This document shows positions 32,690 to 44,000 of a stretch of 64,000 bases of DNA, piece after piece. The DNA is from Plumapathes pennacea. Taxonomy: Eukaryota; Cnidaria; Anthozoa; Antipatharia; Myriopathidae. The notes under the pieces are model-generated. The model did not search any database. It was not told the origin of the DNA and saw only the letters and a list, made by a program, of their open reading frames with translations. Position 1 is the stretch's first letter. Each line of letters begins with the position of its first letter. Position numbers and translations under genes: made by a program. The DNA lies in the NCBI GenBank assembly GCA_964036295.1, contig OZ038462.1, positions 9,124,267-9,188,266 on the forward strand. Direction: 5' to 3'.

Positions 32690-34600
32690 TGTCCACATAT
32701 TGAGCATATTGTGGGCGTAAACGCTGCGACCAAGATCAATTCGAACGCGAGCACCAACGATTTATGTTTTTTCTGCGAATCTTGTGTCTACCTGATACTC
32801 AGTACAGTATATAGTAAGGCCTTGGAGAGATGAATCAAGATTATTAGACTTAATTTAGGAGCCCGTTTCAATCATGGATATCTCTCGTCGGCTTTTAGCT
32901 AGGTGTATGTTCTAAAAACTAAACACTTGCTTGGCAGCTAGGAAATCAGCTTATTAAATGCTTTGAAAATGCCAGTATGAGAACAAAGTTATCTTCTCTC
33001 TTGAACGCAATAGCTCAAAGCGAGAATTTCTACAGATTTGACTCAAACTGCGGCGTCTGTTAGGCCCTGTTTACACACTGCGTACTTTCCCATCAAATCG
33101 AAAAGTCCTGTTGCCTCGGAGATATATTTCAGCTGCTTTTTGATGCTCAGCTCTGTACACTAAGCGTGGTTATAAAATCTTTAAGACAAATGTGAGCAAA
33201 AATAAAACTGAAATATAGGAAATGCGTTTTGATATTTTGTTTTGTGGTCGCCATAACCGGAGGTGTGTCTTCTATTTGGTGATCGCGTAATTTACTTTGT
33301 ACTATGATTCGTGTTGGATGATAAACTTAATGATAGAAATGTCTGTTGTTCAAAGCTTCGTTTCGCAACGCTTTTTATTATAAAAACTCTTGTCATTTTT
33401 CGTTTTCATTTGAAACACATCGTATGATCAAAAGCCTAATGGATACTAAGTCTTAAAAAGCCTTCGTTTCCATAACTTTCGTACGTCGTTTTAGAAGTGT
33501 GGATGGACGGCGAGACACACTCAAAATAGATTTCAAATATCACAAAAACGACTGGAATTAGCCGTATATCAGTNNNNNNNNNNNNNNNNNNNNNNNNNNN
33601 NNNNNNNNNNNNNNNNNNNNNNNNNNNNNNNNNNNNNNNNNNNNNNNNNNNNNNNNNNNNNNNNNNNNNNNNNNNNNNNNNNNNNNNNNNNNNNNNNNNN
33701 NNNNNNNNNNNNNNNNNNNNNNNNNNNNNNNNNNNNNNNNNNNNNNNNNNNNNNNNNNNNNNNNNNNNNNNNNAGCGCTCAAGTTGTCTTAGTTCTTTGT
33801 GAACTATCGTCGTTTCTGTGGATGACGCAAAACTAAAACTTTCAACCAAGCGAATTATCAAACAAACTTCAGTTTCTAATTTCCTCGCGCCCCCTTAGTT
33901 CTCGCAGAATAATATGACCTGTCAAGCGAAAATAAACTGTCATCTGAAGAGAGGAAATTTCCAATGCAAAAATTACCAAAGTTATAAAAACTGCCAACAG
34001 ATTATTGGCTATGTTTCTTAATAAAGCTCAGTATTGACACAAGGAAAAATCTACAACAAAGAATTCTCGGCGTTGTGATTGTAGAAAGAATAAGCAATAT
34101 ATAAATGAAACGGATGTTATGAATAACGTCAAGATTTTTCTCAAGAGATTCATGTGAACAGACGTGATGTAGTACGCGCAACGAAGTGAAATAAAGGCGC
34201 ACGTAACATGCATAAAATGCAGCCGACTGAATATAGTCAAGACAAGGCAAAAAAATAATAAAAAAATCACCCTACGAAACTTCACTAAAAAATGAAATTG
34301 ACTTCTTAATCATAATAATACATTACCTGCAGCCTAAAATTTACTTGCTTTTCGAGACAAATTCAAAATATTTAGTTTTATCTTTTGTTTTCACAGTTGG
34401 GTATTGAAAATTAGGTTTACCGCACACTCTTAAGGCTCCAAGGTCACGAGCTTCGCGAACTGGAGCATAAGTGGCATTTACTGAAATACTCTGTTCATGA
34501 TAAAACTCAAGCAGAGTGGAGAACTGCTTCTCTGATCATATAATGCAGTGTTGATGTAGAAACAAACCAAGTTTACCACTGAGATTTACTTGTCAGACAC
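32690..34600. other. Region around the gap, no gene seen
   Basis: AT-rich sequence on both sides of the gap. 33063-33085 (GGCCCTGTTTACACACTGCG) resembles the terminus of the MITE at 41801. No coding frame with family similarity. Confidence 0.4.
33574..33773. other. Assembly gap, 200 N
   Basis: A run of exactly 200 N, a typical placeholder length, so the true size is unknown. Flanks are ATATCAGT on the left and AGCGCTC on the right. Nothing can be said about its contents. Confidence 0.99.
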
Positions 34601-34608
34601 TCGTGTAG

Positions 34609-34915
34609 AACGGTTTTCCGATAACTGTCGAAATTAATTGTGTGATTGCTTTGGTTTTGCGTTTGCTTCGCTTTCGGATTGGTCCACACGAGTTTTTCAG
34701 CATGCTCAGCCAATCAGAGACAAAACCAAAACCAAACACTTCTCACGCAAGCAATGGCGTGTACTTGCACTGCTGATTGGAAAGTAAAACCAAACGCAAG
34801 ACCAAACGCGAATTACTTTGGCTTCCAATTGGCTGAACTGTTTTCTCTCAGTCTCTGTGATTGGCCTGTGTGATTACTTTGGTTTTGGAGTTCGACAGTC
34901 ATCCGAAAACGGCTC
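34609..34915. mobile_element. 307-bp TIR MITE with TA target duplication
   Basis: The left end GAACGGTTTTCCGATAACTG and the right end ACAGTCATCCGAAAACGGCTC are inverse with few mismatches. TA flanks both ends (34607-34608, 34916-34917), as in Tc1/mariner-type elements. TTTGGTTTTG / CAAAACCAAA motifs repeat inside. Confidence 0.85.
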
Positions 34916-35102
34916 TATACGGGTAATAAAAATACTATTTGCTGCTACCCAACTACTGCGCATGATTTTCAGTCTATGGCTTTGTACGCATGGAGTGTAT
35001 CTCAACAGTAGTACGCCTAAATCTTTCCCGTAATACAGATGACTGTTAAGTTGTACACACTTGGGGAAGGTACGTTTTTTTATCTGAGAAGGGCTGGATG
35101 GA

Positions 35103-35130
35103 GGATTCTTTTTTTTTTTTTTTTTTTTTG
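35103..35130. repeat. Poly-T tract
   Basis: A run of about 20 T followed by TTTTTTTG. Confidence 0.6.
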
Positions 35131-35214
35131 CATTATTTTTAAGTCTGTAGGCCCTCACTCTTCCCTTATCTCCACTTTATTTAATTCCGGTCACTATTCT
35201 GATTGGAAGTTTAT

Positions 35215-35830
35215 AACGATAATGATAACAATGATAACAATGATAATAATAACAACGATGAAATAATGAAAGTTTAATATCAATGAATCGCACCCGTACA
35301 GGTGAATTACAATAGAAGTTACATAAGAGGTAATTATAGGGGATAAAAGGGGATGGGTTACAAATAGTAGGAATTTTAGCTGTATATAATAATAAAAATA
35401 GTACCTAAGCTAGAATTTACAAACTGCTATGGTTCATGCTCTCTACTCTGGGGCCAATTGACACCGGTCATTTTAAGGCATAGCAGAGAAAAAACAATTT
35501 AATCTGTCCGTAGCGACACTGGCACTATTGTAGTCACTATTGTTGCGCATATTATATTTACAATTAAGGTTTTCAATATTCTTATTAAAGCACCTTGTAG
35601 CAAAGTTTGTATCTCCTTTCATTTAGCCTACTGCACTTAGACAGAGTCAGTGCGTCATAGTGAGTTCCAGGCAAAATGATACGCATTGCACTTTTCTGAA
35701 CCATTTTGATCTAGTCCTTGGGGTATTCAGGTAGGCTGTTTGACCAGGTAACGCAACAATACTCGAGGATGGCTCTTACAAGTGCGAGGTAGATGTTGAC
35801 AGCCGGGTCGATGGAATGGCGCAATACCAG
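35215..35830 (-). mobile_element. LINE (CR1/L2-like) 3' end, broken ORF2 C-terminus
   Basis: On the minus strand from about 35805 the frame reads NIYLALVRAILEYCCVTWSN, LPEYPKD, a TAG stop, IKMVQKSAMRIILPG and HYDALTL, then LNERRYKLCYKVL. This is the usual order at the end of CR1/L2-type reverse-transcriptase proteins (LExxxxxWS, IEKVQKRALRxI, LxxRR). The in-frame stop shows decay. The 3' UTR ends near a (GATAAC/GATAAT)n tail at about 35220-35255. Confidence 0.8.
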
Positions 35831-35846
35831 CACGCTTTAGCACCCC

Positions 35847-36087
35847 GGGCTGGGTTGTTCAAAGCGCGGTTACGCTAACTCAGGGTTAACTAAATTAGTT
35901 TCTCTCTCTGGTTTGTGGCTAACAAACTGCAGAATTGTGATCATATAGACCAGCTAAAAATGTTGTTCTTGCTCAGAGACGGAGTCCTTTTGTGATCAAA
36001 CGCTTTCGTTTTTTATTCGTAAAACTGACAAAAAAATTTAGACTTAACCCGGGGTTAGCTTAACCTTGCTTCAAGCAAACCGGGCCC
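35847..36087. mobile_element. TIR MITE (GGGTTGTTCAAAGCG ends)
   Basis: The left end GGCTGGGTTGTTCAAAGCGC faces CTTGCTTCAAGCAAACCGGG at the right end, extended by CTAACTCAGGGTTAA / TTAACCCGGGGTTAG. No coding content. Confidence 0.7.
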
Positions 36088-36120
36088 TGATCTTATACAA
36101 AAGTTTCGATGCTTAGTGTT

Positions 36121-36522
36121 ATCGCTTACGCCCTATCTCTTCGTACATAAAAAATTTTCCTATCCCGCTTGCAAATCGGTATCTTCTCGAAATAGGGAAA
36201 GATACGAGGAATTCAACGAGGAAAATGCGTTTGTAGTGACTGCGAGGAATTTGAAAGAAGCATCATTTCTGCTGCTGTGTCTTGTGGCCCGGATGGGGCC
36301 TGCCAAAATCCTTCGAAAAAAGGAGCAAAACCGTCGCATCCCCCACCGATATACCTGAGTACCCCTCCTCCCTGGGGAAATGCTTTTGTCCAGACATCCA
36401 ATCATCTGGGTTTCCGGGTTTCATTCCAGATGCGAGGGACGGGAAGGGTGCGGTGTTTGATGAGCGCTTTGTTGATCGAATAGTTGGCTTCTCTTCGGAG
36501 GAAACGGTTCGCAGAAGGTAAG
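36121..36522 (+). other. Possible exon, unrecognised
   Basis: A plus-strand stretch with protein-like frames ends at a strong donor (CAGAAG|GTAAGT, 36522). The frame into the donor reads FPGFIPDARDGKG then FVDRIVGFSSEETVRRR. No start ATG and no second exon were found. It may be an orphan first exon or a transposon remnant. Confidence 0.25.
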
Positions 36523-37830
36523 TGCACCAGTTTAATGTACAGGTACTCGTTCTTCTTGGTTTGTGTGGTTCGAAAAGTGAGCGATGTGTGAAATGTTAAT
36601 AAGGCCAGCGACGGCTCGGAAATTGTTTCGTTGCAAACTCGACCCTTTTTATCACTCTGTCTAAATGAACTAGACACAGATTTCGTTACATATAGCTTAA
36701 AGAGTACTACTGCTTCGTTTTTAGTCTACAAATACATATTTTAGTTATGTGGATGGTGGCTGTTTTCACGTATAAAGATTTGCTAACAGTTGGCGTTTGT
36801 CTTTTGTGCCAATTTATGTAGTACTTTGATTTTGTGTTTTGGAAAGAAAGATGTGAACTAATCAGACTGTAGAAAGGCCAAACTATTCGATAAAAGGATG
36901 CTAAATGCACCGAAAGTGTAATCAGAGCTTTGGAATTCATTTCCTGCATTCCTGCAAATCTAGGGGCAATCCGCACTAGGCGATGGTTTGTTTATGTTTC
37001 ATTGGACGGCCGGCCGTTTTACGGTTGTTTTTGTTTCGCACTGACTAAGGGGCAATCCGCACTAGGCGATGGCTTATTTATGTTTCATTGAACGGCCGGC
37101 CGTTTTACGGCTGTTTATGTTTCGCATCGACTAACCGCGCGCAATATTAAATTTGCATCCGCACTAAAGTCCGGTTTGTTATTTCAGCGATCTGTTTGAT
37201 TGACGTTGATCTCATAAAATTTCCCGCATTGACTAGCTTTAAAAGGGTGGTTTTAAAAGACTTCGCCTGTTTGTTCAAACAGTTCTTGTAATATATGTCA
37301 TATGATACCTGTAAAGTGAGATTAGGTATTAAAAGTGCGGTAATACAAGGTGGTTGGTCAAGGGAAATATTCTGATTCGATAGCAGTTGTAGTGGCGCAC
37401 TAGCGCGGACCGTTTGGAAGCTAGAGAACGCCACAATGTGCAACCAGAACTGTACTCAAAGGAGCTTAGGATGTCTTAAATAGTGGAAGAAGAGCCAAAC
37501 AAACCAAGGTGCTAATGTCAGGAACGTTTGGACTCAGGAGCGTGCGTCACAATTTAGATTCAGAGTTGCTGGTACGAAATGGATTGGTGCGCCAGAAGAA
37601 AGCCAGCGATACCTGTAATCTATAGTTTCTTAGTTATCCAAAACATTGATGGTTTTTTGATTGCTATTTTTAATCATTCGGCTAGCCTTTTTTTAGTATA
37701 ATCTGTTATTAATATTTTTATATTTCAAGATATGTTATTAATATCTTTGCCAGATAGGTTGGAAATATAAGCTCAATCAAAAACTTAATATTGGCAAAAG
37801 TACTTTATATATCCTTTCTAACTGTTACTG

Positions 37831-38060
37831 TTGACATTAGAAATAAAGAAACTGGAAAACACTATTGTTGAAACTCTTGGCGATTGTGATGTAATAGTGG
37901 GTTTGCCCTTACAGCGTGATACAGCTGACCCACTCTTCAAAGTAATTGAGAAATCTGAGGACCATACCCGGCTTCTGACGTGTTTAAACTACCGTTCGTT
38001 GTTAGGCTTTAAGAGATTCCTCGATCTTTTCATTTGTAGAACACCCTTTAAATTCTTACT
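37831..38060 (+). pseudogene. Orphan exon-like frame between inverted arms
   Basis: After an acceptor-like GTTGACATTAG, a frame of about 75 codons has clear protein character (KLENTIVETLGDCDVIVGLP, KVIEKSEDHTRLLTCLNYRS, FKRFLDLF). It has no ATG, runs into the right arm of the inverted repeat, and is not recognised. It is probably cargo or a coding relic of the surrounding element. Confidence 0.35.
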
Positions 38061-38140
38061 TAATCTTACTTTACTGGTATCATATGACATATATTACAAG
38101 AACTGTTTGTTCATGTTTGTAATATCTTGCGTTAGAAAAA

Positions 38141-38351
38141 TTATTACATTTTGTGACAAAAGTTATTACATTTCGCGTTACTTTTTTATTACATTTTGTG
38201 GCGAAAAGTTATTACATTTTGCGTTACTTTGTTATTACATTTTGTGGCGAAAGTTATTACATTTTGCGTTACTTATTACATTTTGTTACGAAGTTATTAC
38301 ATTTTGCGTTACTATTACATTTTGTGTCAGTTATTACATTTTGTGGTGTAA
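38141..38351. repeat. Array of ten TTATTACATTTTG motifs
   Basis: Ten copies of (G)TTATTACATTTTGYG, spaced about 20 bp, alternate between TGTGGCGAAA and TGCGTTACTT followers. It directly follows the right arm of the 38058-38116 inverted repeat and precedes a hairpin (GGCCTGCC...GGCAGGCC). Confidence 0.9.
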
Positions 38352-38430
38352 CAATTGGCCTGCCCTGAAGGCAGGCCGTCGGAGCCTTAGAAGTTTTTCG
38401 GCCCGGCCGAAAGATCGTCTGCGCGATAAT

Positions 38431-39252
38431 GGCTGGAGTCACACTAGGGAGTTTACCATAGTAAATCTCCCAAACTATAGCAAAGTTTATTTTACCATAG
38501 TCAGAGACGAAAGCGTATCAGATGACATTTTTTGGATTCCACACGAGTTTTGGGGCAATTAGTTTTGACAGTTGTTTACACATTATTTTGATAAGGAAAC
38601 CACTTTAAAAAGTCTCATATGGCCGCAGAACCCGCACAGTTAAGCAGGAGACCCAGATAAACCAGATCAGTGTGTTCAAATCACATCTTATTAGTAAAAA
38701 TTCTTGTTGTCCGATCGAGTGAAATCCCCATACATTCTCTTATAACCGCCATTATGTGGCGCCCGCGAACTATCAGCGGAATCACCCCCAACCTGTGGAT
38801 GAAACCCTGTCATTTCTTGGCCGGAGACTGAGAAAGCTCAGAGCAAGAAATATTTTTCATCCCTTCCGGCGAGCATGGGTTTATCCTCGGCCCCAAACAT
38901 GGTTCGAGAAAACGAGTACTCGTCATCCATCGTTGCGGAGAAGCGAAGCAGGTCAAATCAATTCACTTGCGAAAAGGAAATCTGAGATAGCTGTTTGATT
39001 TATATTACACATCACAAAGGCAAGCTGTCAACTAAGCAAACAAAGTTTAGATAAACCTGTGATAAACCCTCCTTTTCAGGTTGGTTTACTATGGTAAATT
39101 TTTGGTTCATCTTGCCGCCGTTGTCAAAGTAACTAACCGGAGTTCAGTTTACTATGGTTATCCCTCAAATCCCAGTCACACTTACGACGTCGTTAACTAT
39201 AGTTAAATGCGCTTAACCATAGTAAAATATGGCCAGTGTGACCCCAGCCACT
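38431..39252. mobile_element. 822-bp TIR element (GGCTGGAGTCACACT ends)
   Basis: The left end GGCTGGAGTCACACTAGG faces CCAGTGTGACCCCAGCC at the right end. Subterminal TTTACCATAGTAAA / TTTACTATGGTAAA palindromes repeat at least five times. CTG(C/T)GCGATAAT lies immediately left and just right of the element. Nested inside the 36961-39346 region. Confidence 0.8.
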
Positions 39253-39346
39253 GTCTGTGCGATAATTTGTATCGCACACAACTTCTACCGTGATTGACAT
39301 GTTCTGCCAATCATATAGAAAACGGCCGAGTGCGGATTGCCCCCTA

Positions 39347-40018
39347 GTGGGTCCCTCGTGACTTCTGGGTTTGTTTATATTTTTCCAGCTGCCCACTCCG
39401 TGACTTTTAACTGAACTGAATTGCTGACATGTGAAAACAAAGAGTGTCTGAAGTGATGGGCTGGTCCCTTTTAGATTTAGTCTGGACTTAGGGACCGATC
39501 GTGTATTATGGGGGGAGTGGAGGGTGGTGGTTTTCTAAATGATTTTAAGGTTGAAATTTCCAACCCCTACAAAAAATTGTTAACAAAAGAATAATCCCCT
39601 CTGAACTTGTAATTATTTAAAAAATACCCTCCCCCTCCCCAGCATGAACAAGAGTCTAGTGTTAAAACAGATGCTGTCTATTAAAACACGACTCGTGTCA
39701 CAGGTTTTACAAACTGATCTGCTGACCCAGCTCCTGTATGTCTAAGGAAGTTAACTTACTTTCATCTCTCGCCTTCCTGTGGATAATGAAGATGACTTCT
39801 TGCCCCAAATCAATGTGTCCCCCAAATCTAACTTATCTTCCTCCACTTCTGTACGATAATTCTTGGTAAAGATTACAGCATTCTTCTATACCTGCCAATT
39901 TTTTTTTTTATTCCAAGGCATAAGATTTATAAAGAATTGTGCGGGGGTTCGAACGGTTGAAAGGCTCAAGCTTCTAGGGGTGTCTGGGTGCATGCTTCCC
40001 CGGAAAATTTTGAAACCT
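39347..40018. other. Intergenic, no gene
   Basis: Low-complexity G- and C-rich strings (39505-39530, 39625-39645) and a T run at 39900. No coding signal. Confidence 0.4.
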
Positions 40019-40019
40019 A

Positions 40020-40271
40020 CAATCAGTGACAAAAGTTCTTGGGACACTTTCAAAAACTGAGGTATCTCAGACACAAGTCATTGATTAAGCGTACTGAAAG
40101 GTGCAAAACCATTCTTCTCCCCCCTCCCCTCTCTACAATGTTGCGTGTGTTTGGAAAAACAAGTTCAGGCCACTTCAACATTGAACGGGGGGAGGGGGGT
40201 TGTCCTTCAACTGAAACAGTAGATAAATTACTGAAACTGTGCGAGTGTCCCAAGACTTTTGTCACTGATTA
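40020..40271. mobile_element. 252-bp TIR MITE upstream of the NLR gene
   Basis: AATCAGTGACAAAAGTTCTT at the left end has its inverse (AAGACTTTTGTCACTGATT) at the right end, extended by GGGACACT / AGTGTCCC. It ends about 510 bp before the NLR start codon. Confidence 0.8.
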
Positions 40272-40784
40272 TAGTCTCCCTGAAATGGCATTTCCTTCAT
40301 TTGTATTTCTTATAAATTCCAATGAACAGTCTGCATATTAAGAGTTTGCAATGGTATGAAAATTGTACCCCCCTATTTCACCAAGAAGATAAAAAATTAC
40401 CCCCCCCCCCCCCAAAAAAAAAAAAAAAAAATTGCATATTCCAAAGTTTTACCCCTCCCTCGGGACGTAATAAACGATCTGTCCCTTTTTTGTTTGAGAG
40501 TAAGTTAAATAACTGAATATTCATTTTGAAAAATAATGTTGAATGATACATACAGCAAAGGAGGAAAGCATCAGCTGTTTTAAACTCAAGAAATGTGGTG
40601 TTTCAGGCAATCTAAATTTCAAAATTTTTTGAGGGATGGCTTTCATATTGATGTGTAGATGATTATTACTCATTTCCTAACTTGTGACTATCAGTTCTTT
40701 TTGACTGACCTTCAAAAAGAAAAGGAACAAAACAAGACATGATATTTTTTTTCCTTCAAGGTGATCATATATTGATCAAAGAAA

Positions 40785-41063
40785 ATGAGCAATGCAGACG
40801 CTGTTCCAAGCTTTAAAGACTTCAATAAATGGTCAGTAAAGATAGCTGAATACTGGCTTGAGTTGGGTACTGGATTGGGTGTTCCTGATGACCGCTTAAC
40901 AAACATCAACATAAACACCCAGCTGTACCCCACTCAGGAAAAACGGGCGTTTCAAATGCTGAAAACTTGGAAAGAGCAAGGAGGTGCTTCATACAGGATA
41001 ATGGCAGGTGCTCTAAGAGAACGTGGTAAAGTCGAGCTTGCAAACAGTATTTGTCCATCAATG
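40785..41063 (+). CDS. Death-domain exon of the NLR gene
   Basis: A 93-codon exon in phase 0, ending ATG|GTAAGC. It encodes nearly the whole six-helix Death domain, the part expected to recruit a Death-domain adaptor or kinase. Encoding the domain in one exon permits exon shuffling between coral NLR genes. Confidence 0.8.
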
Positions 41064-44000
41064 GTAAGCCAACTACCTTTTGATAAGAAAAAACATTTTC
41101 TATATTACGAACTACAATACAGTTGACACACTCAACCTTCAACTATATGCATAATTAATTCTCAATTACTCCAGCTTTTCTTAGCAAGGTTTTAGTTGTA
41201 ATTTTCTGGGTTTGAAAATGTATGTGTTTTAAATGTTTTGACAGTGCTTGTAGCCTGACGCTGTAAATTCAATTCATGAAAAGGGTGAGGATATACAGTA
41301 CGAGTGGCAAACTTTAGATAAGAACTGTTCTGATTGATCATTAGCTGTGTGGTGCTCATTTGTGCAGTATGAGAGAAATGAAAATTACGGTTTTTTTCTC
41401 TCTCCCTCATCCCTATACCACATCTCCCCTGAAAAAAGCCCGAAACTCAGGTTAGTTGAGATTCATCTGCATGAGTAGTACTTAGTGTCATCTTTTTACT
41501 CTTCTCACATATATTTACGATCATAGAAACTTAGTTTGGGATGGTAATCATTGCCCTAAACAGTTTTACTTTTGCGAGTGTTTGACGGCGAAGAAGGTTG
41601 GGTGTCGTTCTGTGATCAATCATGCGTAAACTTGAATGTTGAACAGTTTCTTCTGTGCCCGAAGTATTTCCATTCGGAGAAACCACTGCTTGCAGGGTAT
41701 GAACAAGCAGGCACCTCTATATTTTTAGCATCTTGTGCAATAGACACATAAACCTAACAGAATCCTATTTTTGCACATGTTATTCTGCTTTGTTTGCTAA
41801 GGCTATGTTTACACTATACCGGATAGGATTTTGAGCCGTTGTGAAAATCTATCCGGTACAGTGAAACAAGAAAAGATTGGTCCGAAGCGACTTTGGGCGA
41901 AAGCCTATCCCTAAACACAAGGCCAGTCCGGAGCGGCTTTGTCACAATCAATCAATCAATGCAATCAAAGTGTTTTCCTATCTGATGCGGGCACTGGTAA
42001 CCACTTCAGAAGTGGAGCGGAGCGCTCTGTTTCAAAAATCGCTCCGAAAACAGCATATCCAATGTAAATGGAAGGCCTATCCGGTACGTTTTTGTGATGC
42101 TATGGAAAATTATCCAGTATAATGTAAACGTAGCCTAAAACACTGGTGCACGTTTAACAAGAAAGTACTAAAGAAGGTCAGAAAAGGAGAAAAATAATTT
42201 CACCATCAAGATTCAAGTCCATAGCAATTTTTTATAATTTCCGAACTTGCTTGATTATTATTTATATCTCATGGAAACTTTCTTATAGTTTGTAGATTTT
42301 CCTGATCTTACTTCTGTCTTTTAAAGAGCAGAGCTTTTCATCTTGCTAAGCATATAATTTTTCAATGCTGTATTTTTTTAACCTACAGCATGGTATAGTT
42401 TGATATTTTCATACCTTGAGTACATTGGAGGTTTGTTAAACAGCAGTGTAATAATTTATTTTGTTGTCTTTGCAGGATGATGATGAACTTTGTGGACAAG
42501 CACAGGGTATGCGAAATACTGTTTTCCTATAAGAAAAAATAGAAACTAATGTAAAAAGTCTAAATGATTTGAACGAAAAAGTGTGGTTATTATAGAAAAA
42601 TGTGGATGCCCTTATGTTTGGCTGGCTGTTCTTTGTAATTTCCAACAATCAGGGTATTTATTAGCATTCCCTTCCTACGTTTGTCACATTTTTTAAATTT
42701 TGCCAAACTTTTTTGAGCACACAAATGCAGATTTGGCTTGACAGCTTTTGGTAATTTCAAAGCAAGCAAATTGTGAGCATTCCCTGCCCACATCTGACCA
42801 AACTGTAGACTTTTTTTTTAATCAATGCAGTATGGCACAAGAACAGTGTGGTGCTCTCTTTGCGACATTCTATTTTTCATGCACAGGACTGCCTTCGACT
42901 CACTTGGCATCACAGACTCAGACACAGGCAGCAAAAAGAGGAAAAAGAGGATTGCCTCCCACCTCAGCAACATCACAGAATCATAAAGCAAAGAGACGAA
43001 AAGCAGGATCACCTTCCGCCTCAACAACATCACAGACTCCTGAAGCAAATGGAAGAAAAACAGGAGAAAAAGATTCAGGTGATTTCATAAATTGATTTTT
43101 TTGTCTTGAAAGAGAATTGATTCCCGTGCCTCAAAAAGAGGCAAAATGAACAAATCTAAAAGTAGGGTGATCCATCATCTATCTTTGGCATCATTAGCCT
43201 GCATGCAGACAGACAGGACGTCTGCACCCAGCCTACAACATATAAAACTACCAATCTGTAATGCCCTTGAGAACTTTATCGATACTCTCATTGGTCATGG
43301 AATATGATCAGAAATTTACATGCACCCTTCCCACCTCTCCAAGCCAAATGGGTCTTAACTATTCTTTCTCCTGGATCCACCCCTTCATTTTTTGTCCTTT
43401 CCTTGTAGGACTATGATAGTAGAAGAAATAAATTACATAAATTTGTACTTACAGGCAAGCGAAAGTTACACTTTCCAGAAAGAGTGCCTGCTGCAACCTC
43501 GTTCCCAGGCTCTTTCATCTCCCGGCCCCCGCCCCCGAAGAAAGACCCTGGTTCAGGCTGGTCACGTGCCTTGCTCACAAAGATAATCCGTTGGGAGGGG
43601 TCCCCCTGTCAAAGAAATTTGTCGTGCTGTGCGTTTGTCAAATCAAAACGAGGCTGGCACAAACGACACAAATCAGCCACGCTTTTTGGCAAGCTTCCTA
43701 TAAAAGGGCGCTTCCCAGGGAAGCGCAGAGCAATTTGTCAATCAACAGCGACCGAGACAACAGTTCCTAATTAGTAAAAAGCCAAAAATGTCCAAAGTTT
43801 GTTTTCCCTGTACTTGAATACCACGCAAAACAAGATAATGTTGCCTCACCAATTTTCCATCACATAAACATTCATTTTGAGTGCATTTTGAGTGAAATCC
43901 AAGAATAATCTTCAAAGTAAAACATTAAATATGCTTGGTGGTCGTATTGCGCCGCGAAATTCAAAATGTATTTTGGCAGCCAAGAGAAAATTTCGTTTCA

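Larger units (their letters stand above)
36961..39346. mobile_element. Composite inverted-repeat region (GGGGCAATCCGCACT ends)
   Basis: TAGGGGCAATCCGCACTAGG occurs at 36961 and again in tandem at 37047 (period 86 bp). Its inverse AGTGCGGATTGCCCCCTA closes the region at 39329-39346. Inside are an inverted pair of arms (37264-37324 with 38058-38116), an orphan frame, a TTATTACATTTTG array and a nested MITE. It may be one large element with later insertions or several elements piled up. Confidence 0.5.

Noticed and set aside
38141..38351. CRISPR-like array
   Set aside because: Motif spacing is too short and spacers are themselves repeats. This is animal DNA, and the pattern fits a transposon subterminal array.
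37831..38562. 243-codon frame as one protein
   Set aside because: The second half is translation of the TTATTACATTTTG array (YYILW / ITFC repeats) and nested MITE sequence; only the first 75 or so codons look like protein.
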